A stretch of DNA of 64,000 nt from Lentzea aerocolonigenes (GTDB lineage: Bacteria > Actinomycetota > Actinomycetes > Mycobacteriales > Pseudonocardiaceae). The stretch is from NCBI RefSeq assembly GCF_000955955.1, contig NZ_JYJG01000084.1, forward strand, positions 1-64,000. The letters are read 5' to 3'. Each line of letters starts with the position of its first letter. Positions within the stretch are counted from its first letter, which is position 1. The notes under the pieces are model-generated. The model was not told the DNA's origin. It ran no database searches and was given only the letters and a program-made list of their open reading frames with translations. The translations under genes were made by a program, and so were the position numbers. Of this stretch, positions 23,860 through 30,300 are shown in pieces.

Positions 23860-24450
23860 GTGAGGAAAGCGGCGGCCACCAATAACTTCCTCTGCGTGAG
23901 ATCAGTGGCCGCCGCGTTATTACTCGTGGCCGTCACCTCCGGCGGAGCAGCGGCCTCGACCGCCGCCCCGACCGCGAGGTGCGCGGCCGCCCGTCCCGTA
24001 GTGACCTCGACCGAGACAGCAGTAGAAGCGCGCGTTCTCACCGGCTGCACGGCCGGTGAGCTCGTCGTGTTCCGCGCCGCCTTCGTGGCCCGCGCCCACG
24101 GCACCTCGTGCACCGCGATCTCCTCCGAGCTCGAAACCGACCCGGCCCCCGTCCCCCAGTGGATCCGCGCCCGCCTGGAACTGGTCTGCGCGCCCGGTGC
24201 GAAGGGCCTGCTCGGCTCACAGGTCACCGTGGAGATGGACGGCACCCAGGCCACCCGCGTCGCCACGTACGGCTTCGGCGACACCTTCCACGAGCCGAAC
24301 CCGTCCGCGCACCACCTGTGGACCGTCGAGTACCTCGCTGGCCTCGGTGATCTGCCGGTGGCGGCGGACCCGGCGGTCAGATCGTCGAGCGGGTCGGCTG
24401 GGGAGGGCGGCTCGCGGGTGCAGGCGGACCACCAGGTCTACGACGGCTGA
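23860..24450 (+). CDS. Secreted protein of unknown function
   Basis: 196 aa. Signal peptide 'SVAAALLLVAVTSGGAAAST' at about residues 14-34, with likely cleavage after AAA. Mature protein has four Cys (near residues 41, 63, 83 and 109) that could form two disulfides. It starts 6 bp after the peroxidase pseudogene, so it may once have been a partner in that operon. GTG 23860 is used; GTG 23896 would still leave a signal. No recognised domain. Confidence 0.7.
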   Translation: MRKAAATNNFLCVRSVAAALLLVAVTSGGAAASTAAPTARCAAARPVVTSTETAVEARVLTGCTAGELVVFRAAFVARAHGTSCTAISSELETDPAPVPQWIRARLELVCAPGAKGLLGSQVTVEMDGTQATRVATYGFGDTFHEPNPSAHHLWTVEYLAGLGDLPVAADPAVRSSSGSAGEGGSRVQADHQVYDG

Positions 24451-24470
24451 CCCTGCGGCATGATCTGCCG

Positions 24471-25307
24471 ATGCGTCCCGATGTCTTCGTGGTCTGGGCA
24501 CACACCAGTCCCGGTTGGGACGCTGCCCGCACGCAGGCGTGGCGGGACACCGTGCACCGGTTCACCCTGCTCCTGCACGACCTCGGCGCGGACGGGGACG
24601 TCGACCTCTACCACGAGCACGAACCCGTCGACTGGTCGACGTTGTGCCTGCAGCGCATGGAGGACGCGGACCGGATCGTGGTGGCGGTGTCGGCCGGCTG
24701 GAAGCTGGCGTTCCCCGGTCGCAACCCGCAGAGCCGCGGTGCCGAGTACGAGTGCAGGTACCTGCGCGGACTGCTCATGGACCACCCGGACGTGTTCGAG
24801 CGCAAGGTGATCCTCGTGGTGCTGCCCGGCGCCACGAGAGCCGACATCCCGCTTTCGCTGGCGTGCATGCAGCGTTACGAGGTCGATCCGGCCGTGCCCG
24901 GTTCCGCGCAGGGACTCAAGCACCGGCTGTTCGACCAGCCCAAGTACGTCAAGCCGGTGCTGCCCGTGCCACGGCTGCGAGAGCTCGCGCGGGCCGGTGC
25001 GCCCGAGGTCGTCGCCGAGCTGTTGAACACCACCGTCTACCTGCCCGATCCCTGCCGGCCGGGGCTGGTGGCCACCGAGGTCGACGGACACGAGCAGTCG
25101 GTGCTCGTCTTCACCGGCGTCGACCGGCTCGCGGCCTACCGCAAGCTCAAGAACCTCCCGTGGGACGACCGGTGGCTCGAGGTCGGGGGTGCCGAGCTGC
25201 TGCCGCTCGTGGCACCGCTCGGGGTCGGCGTGGTGATCGACGCGGGGGCCGCGCTGGACGAGACGGTGTTCGTCTCCGCCGCCGAAATCCGCGTGCTGCT
25301 CGCCTGA
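24471..25307 (+). CDS. SEFIR (TIR-like) domain protein with SseB-like C-terminal domain
   Basis: 278 aa. Residues 1-130 resemble SEFIR/TIR domains: beta-A 'DVFVVWAHTS', a helix ending 'LLHDLGADGDVDLY', 'QRMEDADRIVVAVSAGWK' and 'GAEYECRYLRGLL'. Residues about 180-278 ('VYLPDPCRPG..VLVFTGVDRLAAYR..GVGVVIDAGA') resemble the SseB N-terminal domain found with type III/VII secretion genes in actinobacteria. No signal peptide. A -10 hexamer CATGAT (24459-24464) lies 7 nt before ATG, so it is probably leaderless. The next two genes encode T7SS-type small proteins. Bacterial TIR/SEFIR domains often act in immunity or as NAD-consuming effectors; which applies here is unknown. Confidence 0.75.
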   Translation: MRPDVFVVWAHTSPGWDAARTQAWRDTVHRFTLLLHDLGADGDVDLYHEHEPVDWSTLCLQRMEDADRIVVAVSAGWKLAFPGRNPQSRGAEYECRYLRGLLMDHPDVFERKVILVVLPGATRADIPLSLACMQRYEVDPAVPGSAQGLKHRLFDQPKYVKPVLPVPRLRELARAGAPEVVAELLNTTVYLPDPCRPGLVATEVDGHEQSVLVFTGVDRLAAYRKLKNLPWDDRWLEVGGAELLPLVAPLGVGVVIDAGAALDETVFVSAAEIRVLLA

Positions 25308-25365
25308 GGTCCCTGTATCGTTCTTCACCAAACTTCTGGCACGCCGAACCTCTGGAGAGTGTGCT

Positions 25366-25629
25366 GTGAACGGGTTCGCCGTCGACCCCGCGGAGCTGCG
25401 GGCGCTGGCACGGCCGTTGGTGCGGGTCGCAGGGGACGTGGCGGACCTGTCCGGTCACCCCGAGGGGCAGGTGGACCCGGCTCGCGGTGAGCTGTTCGCC
25501 GCTCTCACCAGGTTCCGCGCCGCCGCTGACCACGCGACGGACGTGCTGGTGCGCGACGTCGGCGAGACCGATGCCCGGCTCGCCGACACCGCACGGCACT
25601 ACGAAGAGGCGGACGTCTTCCCGGCGTGA
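25366..25629 (+). CDS. EspC-like type VII secretion target
   Basis: 87 aa. A helical protein starting 'FAVDPAELRALARPL', typical of the EspC/T7SS-target family, and ending 'HYEEADVFPA', which carries the YxxxD secretion signal (Tyr79, Asp83). GGAGAG precedes the GTG start. It overlaps the next gene by 4 bp (GTGA), as expected for proteins that form a secreted heterodimer. No ESX machinery genes are in the window, so the secretion system would be encoded elsewhere. Confidence 0.8.
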   Translation: MNGFAVDPAELRALARPLVRVAGDVADLSGHPEGQVDPARGELFAALTRFRAAADHATDVLVRDVGETDARLADTARHYEEADVFPA

Positions 25630-26168
25630 GCCTCTCCGCCGACTTCCACTCCCTGCGGAACGTCCAGGAGTGGCTGCAGCGAATGCGCGACGAATGCGCA
25701 TCCGCGGGGACCGCCTACGCCAAGGCGACGCCGTCCGGATGGACAGGTCCCGCGAGCACGGCGTTCGACGAGTACCGGCATCGCGCCCGGATGCGGTGGT
25801 TCGACGTGTCGGACGCGTTCGGCTCGGCGCACGACGCCGTGGAGACCTACCTGTACACGCGGGTCGAGGTCGACCGCCTGGTGGACTTCGCGGACCCGGC
25901 CCTGGCCGACCGGCTGCGGCGGCAGCTCGCCGACGAGGAACGCCTCGCCGTCATCACCGTCGACAGGGCGACGGAAGAGCTGTGGCACGTGCGGTCGGAG
26001 CTGCCCGAAAGGGTCGAGGCGGTGCTCGTACCGCCGCCAGTGCCACCGCCGGTACCGCCACGCCGGCCGTCCCCGGCGGAGGACTTCATGAACCGTCCGC
26101 ACGTCGAAACCGTGCTGACGACGTACGCGATCGCCGCGCGGTACCCGAGCTGGCAGCGCCACCGCTGA
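25626..26168 (+). CDS. WXG100-like protein with C-terminal extension
   Basis: 180 aa. N-terminal helical hairpin with a WxG turn, 'SGWTGPASTAFDEYRHRA' (Trp39, Gly41), like WXG100 proteins. A long helical part follows, then a proline run ('VPPPVPPPVPP', about 138-148) and a short C-terminal segment. Translationally coupled to the EspC-like gene (GTGA overlap): one partner has WxG and the other YxxxD, the arrangement expected of T7SS substrate pairs. Longer than a classic 100-aa WXG100 protein; the tail may be an effector or a docking part. Function unknown. Confidence 0.75.
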   Translation: MSLSADFHSLRNVQEWLQRMRDECASAGTAYAKATPSGWTGPASTAFDEYRHRARMRWFDVSDAFGSAHDAVETYLYTRVEVDRLVDFADPALADRLRRQLADEERLAVITVDRATEELWHVRSELPERVEAVLVPPPVPPPVPPRRPSPAEDFMNRPHVETVLTTYAIAARYPSWQRHR

Positions 26169-26195
26169 GCCTCGCTCAACAGGACCGCGCACGGA

Positions 26196-26248
26196 TGCGT
26201 TGTATGTGCCAACAGGCCGATTGCGTGGCGAGACGGAGGTACAACGCA
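26196..26248. repeat. 9-bp inverted repeat upstream of the kinase gene
   Basis: TGCGTTGTA (26196-26204) and TACAACGCA (26240-26248) are perfect inverted repeats 35 nt apart in the 159-bp gap between the WXG100-like gene and the kinase. The same gap holds two TAGGCT hexamers (26300-26305 and 26318-26323) that could be -10 elements for the kinase gene. Role of the repeat is not clear. Confidence 0.4.
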
Positions 26249-26327
26249 GTGATCATGCAACAGGTTGCTGTGGCGTCAACCGCAGACCAATTACGCACCG
26301 TAGGCTGTCGGGACGCCTAGGCTGGGG

Positions 26328-28331
26328 GTGATCGCGGAAGGGGTGGTGTGGGTCGTGGGGCTCGCGGAGTCCTTGCTCACGTGGCTGCACGGCTTCGTGG
26401 GCGCGAGTGTCTGCCCCGGTGACTGGGTGTGGACCACCACAGCGCTCGGCGCGGTTCTCGGGTTGTTCCCCACGGTCGGGGCGCTGCTGTCCATCGCGGT
26501 GCGCCGGATCGTCGGCAACTCCTACGGGCCGTTGACGGGTGCCATCTTCACCGTGCTCGGCGTCACCAGCTGTCTGGTGCTGCCGTGGCTGATCATGCGC
26601 GGCACCGTGCAGGGGCTGTCCAGGCGGGCCATCAGCGGCTCGGGCTCGCTCGACGAGGCCACCTGCTTCGGGCAGTTCTCCCAGGGCAGCTATCTGGTCG
26701 ACGGGGCTCCGTCGATCGTCGGCGTGGTCCAGCGGCCGGGCCAGCCCGTGTTCCTGGTGGTCGCCTGCATCACCGTCGTGCTGGCGCTGTTGTGCCTGCT
26801 GTTCGTGATGCTGCAGTCCGGGTCGGCGTTCCGGCTCGGGCCGAACTGGCCGCGCCGGGTGTTCTGGCCGATGTTCGTGGTACTGCTGGTGACGACGTCG
26901 TCCTTCCCGGTGACGTTGGTGGGCCATGTGCTGCTGGGCTTTCTGCCGATTGCGGTAATCGGCTCAATCGTCGTGCGGATTTTCGGGTTGACTACCGCCA
27001 TGCTGAACCGCCCCGGCCGCGACCGGTCTCAGGACCGGAACTCGCAGAACCCGCCGCCACCGCAGCCGGTGGCGCGCACGCCGCAGCCCCAGAACAACCA
27101 GTTGCCGCAGGGTCAGCCGCAGAAGAAGGCGCCGACCAAGCCGATCACGGCCGCGCAGCACCAGCCGCCCCCACATCAGCCGGCCCAGCACCAGCCCTCG
27201 CAACACGGCCAGAACCCGCCGCCGTACCAGCCGGCGCAGGTGCCGAAGTACCAGCCGGCGCCGATGAACCGGCCGATGCGCCCGGTCGGGCCGCCTCCCG
27301 GTCAGTACCCGCCAACCCGCGTCGCCGAGGTGCTGCCGCAGCCCAAGCCTCCGCAGCCTTCCCAGCCTGCCGTCCTCGCCGACACGCCGGGCCCGCTGCC
27401 GTTCGGTCCCGGTGCCGCTTCCGCCGACGCGCCCGCGCCGGTGCAGAAGTCGGGCAAGGTCTGGAACCCTGGCAACGGCAGGTTCCGCCGCGTCCGCCAG
27501 CTCGGCTCCGGCGGGTTCGGCACGGTGTGGCTGGCCGTCGACGAGCAGCTCGACCGCACCGTCGCGGTGAAGCTCGCGCACGCCCCGGACAACGAGACCG
27601 AGGCGCGCATGCTCCGCGAGGCCCGCGCGCTGGCCGCGGTCCGGCACCCCAACTGCGTGCGGGTGTTCGACATCGTCCAGGACCCGGACGGCCTCGCCCT
27701 GGTCATGGAGTACATCGAGGGCGCCTCGCTGTCCGAGACCGTGCTGAAGAACGGTCTGATCGACGACAAGCTGGCCGCCCGGCTGTGGCTGAACATGGCC
27801 GACGCACTGGCCGCCGCCCACGACCGCGGCGTTTTACACCGCGACGTGAAGCCGTCCAACGTGATCGTCGACGGCCAGGGCACCGCGCACCTGATCGACT
27901 TCGGTATCGCCCGCTCCAAGGGCGACAGCACCCTGACCGCCACCGGCATGATGGTCGGCACCCCGGACTTCCTCGCCCCGGAAACAGCTCGCGGCGAGAC
28001 GGCGTCCCCGGCGTCGGACTCCTGGCAGCTGGCCGCCACGGTGTCCTACGCCCTGACCGGCCACCCGCCGCGCGGCTCCCGCGAGAACCCGATCTCCTCG
28101 CTGATGGCCGCAGCCCAGGGCGAACCGATCACCAAGCTGCCGCAGAACAGCGCGCACGCCCGTCTGCTGCTCGCGGCGATGGACCCGGAACCGGGCCGCC
28201 GTCCGACGCTGGCCCAGGTGCGCGGGCAGCTGTCCGGGTTCCTCGACCAGCAGGGGATGAGCAAGGAAGGTCCGGTCACGCGGATCATCAGCAAGCCGTC
28301 TCCACCGCCCACGAAGCACATGCCGATGTAG
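26328..28331 (+). CDS. Ser/Thr protein kinase with N-terminal multi-pass membrane domain
   Basis: 667 aa. N-terminal membrane domain with about five helices (residues about 5-25, 38-60, 70-92, 142-165, 180-215), a Pro/Gln-rich linker of about 150 residues (225-380), then a C-terminal kinase domain from about 385: G-loop 'LGSGGFGTVW', catalytic Lys in 'VAVKLAHA' (about 414), 'HRDVKPSN' (His504, Asp506), 'DFGIARSK' (Asp524) and 'GTPDFLAPE'. All key residues are present, so it should be active. Most bacterial PknB-type kinases have the kinase domain first and one membrane helix; here the order is reversed. GTG 26328 is used, with GTG 26343 as an alternative. Substrates unknown. Confidence 0.9.
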   Translation: MIAEGVVWVVGLAESLLTWLHGFVGASVCPGDWVWTTTALGAVLGLFPTVGALLSIAVRRIVGNSYGPLTGAIFTVLGVTSCLVLPWLIMRGTVQGLSRRAISGSGSLDEATCFGQFSQGSYLVDGAPSIVGVVQRPGQPVFLVVACITVVLALLCLLFVMLQSGSAFRLGPNWPRRVFWPMFVVLLVTTSSFPVTLVGHVLLGFLPIAVIGSIVVRIFGLTTAMLNRPGRDRSQDRNSQNPPPPQPVARTPQPQNNQLPQGQPQKKAPTKPITAAQHQPPPHQPAQHQPSQHGQNPPPYQPAQVPKYQPAPMNRPMRPVGPPPGQYPPTRVAEVLPQPKPPQPSQPAVLADTPGPLPFGPGAASADAPAPVQKSGKVWNPGNGRFRRVRQLGSGGFGTVWLAVDEQLDRTVAVKLAHAPDNETEARMLREARALAAVRHPNCVRVFDIVQDPDGLALVMEYIEGASLSETVLKNGLIDDKLAARLWLNMADALAAAHDRGVLHRDVKPSNVIVDGQGTAHLIDFGIARSKGDSTLTATGMMVGTPDFLAPETARGETASPASDSWQLAATVSYALTGHPPRGSRENPISSLMAAAQGEPITKLPQNSAHARLLLAAMDPEPGRRPTLAQVRGQLSGFLDQQGMSKEGPVTRIISKPSPPPTKHMPM

Positions 28332-28336
28332 GCGAA

Positions 28337-28405
28337 CCGGGTGAACGTCGTACCGGTCCGTAACGGTGGTTCACCGTTCAACGACCTAGGTCGTGGTTCA
28401 CCCGG
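28337..28405. other. Nested inverted repeats, possible three-way-junction structure
   Basis: An outer 10-bp helix, CCGGGTGAAC (28337-28346) with GTTCACCCGG (28396-28405), encloses two inner hairpins: AACGGTG/CACCGTT (28362-28378, loop GTT) and ACGACCTAGGTCGT (28381-28394). The element starts 5 bp after the kinase stop. It could be a terminator, a structured RNA or a protein-binding site. Confidence 0.5.
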
Positions 28406-28438
28406 AAAGCCTCGGCATCGCAGGGATGCCTCGCGAGG

Positions 28439-28474
28439 AGTGGAGAGGCGGTTTCCGCCGATCGCCTCTCCACT
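28439..28474. terminator. Hairpin at the end of the 28475 gene
   Basis: AGTGGAGAGGCG (28439-28450) and CGCCTCTCCACT (28463-28474) form a perfect 12-bp stem with a 12-nt loop, immediately after the stop codon of the minus-strand gene. It would also stop read-through from the kinase gene. Confidence 0.7.
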
Positions 28475-29065
28475 TCACCTTCGCCCAACCGGCCGCAACC
28501 TCTTGCGCAGCACCACGAACAGTCCCGCTGCGGCCACCACCACGAGCCCGACGAGCCACACCGGTGCGGGCGAGGGCTCAGGTTCGGAAGGCACGACCGC
28601 CGCAGCCGGAGCGACAGCGGGCTTGGCGAGCGGCGGCGCGATCTCCTGCCACGGCCACGGTTCGGTCGAGCCAGGCATGACCAGCTGCGGGTCCGGCGGT
28701 GTGATCTGGAACGTGCCCGGCACGGTCAGCGTCCCCAGCGGATGGTCCTGGAACATCCCCTGCACGCCGAAGACCTCGTACGAGCCCGCGGGCAGGGTGA
28801 ACGTCACGGCGTAGTGCGCGGGCTGGCCGAGCGGCACGCCGACGAACTCGTGAGAGTCCGCACCGGAAACGAACCGCAGCCCCGTCTTGCCGAGATCGCC
28901 GCTGAACGGATGGGTGCCGTGCTGCAGCACCCAGTAGCCGGCGGTGTGAGTGGTGGACGGCTGGATCGACGGCACCGGGTCCAGGTACGTGACCGCCCAG
29001 CCGCCCGCGACGGCGGAAGGTGCGCTGAGAAGCAGGAAGGCGCAGATCAAGGCGAAAATCCTCAT
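28475..29065 (-). CDS. Exported protein with C-terminal membrane anchor
   Basis: 196 aa. Cleavable-type signal 'MRIFALICAFLLLSAPSAVA', an extracellular beta-rich domain ('THPFSGDLGKTGLRFVSGADSHEF', 'VTFTLPAGSYEVFGVQGMF'), an Ala/Pro linker, then a membrane helix 'VWLVGLVVVAAAGLFVVL' and a basic tail. This is the layout of cell-surface proteins held in the membrane by their C-terminus. ATG 29065 is chosen, as the signal begins there. It is divergent from an ECF sigma gene across a 13-bp inverted repeat, so both may be controlled together. Family not recognised. Confidence 0.75.
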   Translation of the reverse strand: MRIFALICAFLLLSAPSAVAGGWAVTYLDPVPSIQPSTTHTAGYWVLQHGTHPFSGDLGKTGLRFVSGADSHEFVGVPLGQPAHYAVTFTLPAGSYEVFGVQGMFQDHPLGTLTVPGTFQITPPDPQLVMPGSTEPWPWQEIAPPLAKPAVAPAAAVVPSEPEPSPAPVWLVGLVVVAAAGLFVVLRKRLRPVGRR

Positions 29066-29073
29066 GCGGGAGT

Positions 29074-29106
29074 TACACCGGGAACCAAGCCGGGGTTCCC
29101 GGTGTA
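29074..29106. promoter_or_regulatory. 13-bp inverted repeat in the divergent sigma-factor promoter region
   Basis: TACACCGGGAACC (29074-29086) and GGTTCCCGGTGTA (29094-29106) are perfect inverted repeats with a 7-nt spacer. Each arm holds GGAACC, the typical -35 core of ECF sigma promoters, once per strand. The element may be a symmetric ECF promoter or an operator shared by the two divergent genes. Confidence 0.55.
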
Positions 29107-29129
29107 GGAAGGGCATCACGGACGACGCG

Positions 29130-29651
29130 GTGGCACGGGCGATCGCAGGTGACCAGGCGGCCTACGGCGAGCTGGTCACCCGGTACACCGCGCTCGCGCA
29201 CCGGACGGCGTACCTGCTCGGGGCGGGTGCGGACGCCGGTGACGTGGTGCAGGAGGCGTTCGTGAAGGCGTACCGGAAGCTCGGCACGTTCAGGCAGGAC
29301 GCCGACTTCAAGCCGTGGCTGCTGAAGATCGTCGCCAACGAGACCAAGAACCTCCATCGCGGCAGACGGCGCCGCAACCTGATGGAGCTGAAGATGGCCA
29401 CCATCACGGAGACCGTCGACCACGACGACCCCGGGACGCTGGTCGACGACTCCCGCACCAAGCTCCTGCAGGCCGTGCAGAGCCTGCCCGAGCACGACCG
29501 CCAGGTCGTCACGTGCCGCTACCTGCTCGACCTCAGCGAGGCCGAGACCGCGCAGACCCTCAACGTGGCCAAGGGAACGGTGAAGTCACGGCTGTCCCGC
29601 GCGCTGGCCAAGCTGCGTCCGATGCTGGAGGAGGTGGCCCATGAGCGATAA
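29130..29651 (+). CDS. ECF-type RNA polymerase sigma factor
   Basis: 173 aa from GTG 29130. Region 2: 'YGELVTRYTALAHRTAYLLG', 'AGDVVQEAFVKAYRKLGTFR', 'FKPWLLKIVANETKNLHR'. Region 4: 'LPEHDRQVVTCRYLLDLSEAETAQTL', 'VAKGTVKSRLSRALAKLRPML'. The start is uncertain: AGGAAGG is at 29107-29112, but the codon 3 nt beyond is ATC (giving xTDDAVARAIAGD, the expected N-terminus), and the first GTG is 18 nt downstream. ATG 29064 would put the start over that of the divergent gene. The anti-sigma-like gene overlaps it by 11 bp. Confidence 0.87.
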   Translation: MARAIAGDQAAYGELVTRYTALAHRTAYLLGAGADAGDVVQEAFVKAYRKLGTFRQDADFKPWLLKIVANETKNLHRGRRRRNLMELKMATITETVDHDDPGTLVDDSRTKLLQAVQSLPEHDRQVVTCRYLLDLSEAETAQTLNVAKGTVKSRLSRALAKLRPMLEEVAHER

Positions 29652-30300
29652 CGACGTCGAGGCCGCCCTCCGCGACCTCGGCCGGCAGATCCACGTGCCG
29701 GAACCGCCGGACGTCACGGCCCGGGTCCTCACGAAGATCAATGCACCAGAACGCCGAAACCGTTGGCTCGCAGCACTTGTGGCGGCCGTGACGGCGTTCG
29801 CGATCGCCTTCGCGGTGTCCCCGGCCGTGCGCGCGGGCGTACAGCACCTCCTGGAGTTCGCCGGCGTCGAGTTCCGCACCGAGCCGCCGGCATCGGTCGC
29901 ACCACCGCTGCCCAGCCAGGAGGTCTCGCTCGACGAGGCCCGCAAGCAGCTGCCGTTCGAGATCTACCTGCCACCGCAGCTCGGCCAGCCCGACCAGATC
30001 ACTGTCCACGAGGGACGGTTCGTCACGCTGCACTACAAGGACATCAGGCTCGACCAGTTCGACGGGACCATCCAGTCCACCGCCGGCAAGCTGATCCACG
30101 ACGAGGGCGTCGAGCAGATCGGCGACAAGGTCTGGATCCCGTACCCGCACGTCTTCTTCTACATCGACCGCAACGGCCAGTGGCACGACGAGGAACCGCA
30201 GGGTGCCGGGAAGACCCTGCTCTGGCAACGAGGTCAGGTCACCATGAGGCTCGAGGGTGACCTGACCAAGGAGAAAGCCCTGGAGATCAGCGAGGGCTAA
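29641..30300 (+). CDS. Membrane-anchored protein, probable anti-sigma factor
   Basis: 219 aa. Short cytoplasmic N-terminus ('VEAALRDLGRQIHVPEPPDVTARVLTKI'), one membrane helix about residues 43-62, then an extracellular domain with 'LPFEIYLPPQLGQPDQI' and 'VWIPYPHVFFYIDRNGQW'. There is no HxxxCxxC zinc motif, so it is not a ZAS-type anti-sigma factor. The N-terminus and coupling to the sigma gene (11-bp overlap) suggest that it binds and holds the sigma factor, releasing it on an outside signal; that role is inferred. It is convergent with the acyltransferase gene, sharing 4 bp. Confidence 0.78.
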   Translation: MSDNDVEAALRDLGRQIHVPEPPDVTARVLTKINAPERRNRWLAALVAAVTAFAIAFAVSPAVRAGVQHLLEFAGVEFRTEPPASVAPPLPSQEVSLDEARKQLPFEIYLPPQLGQPDQITVHEGRFVTLHYKDIRLDQFDGTIQSTAGKLIHDEGVEQIGDKVWIPYPHVFFYIDRNGQWHDEEPQGAGKTLLWQRGQVTMRLEGDLTKEKALEISEG

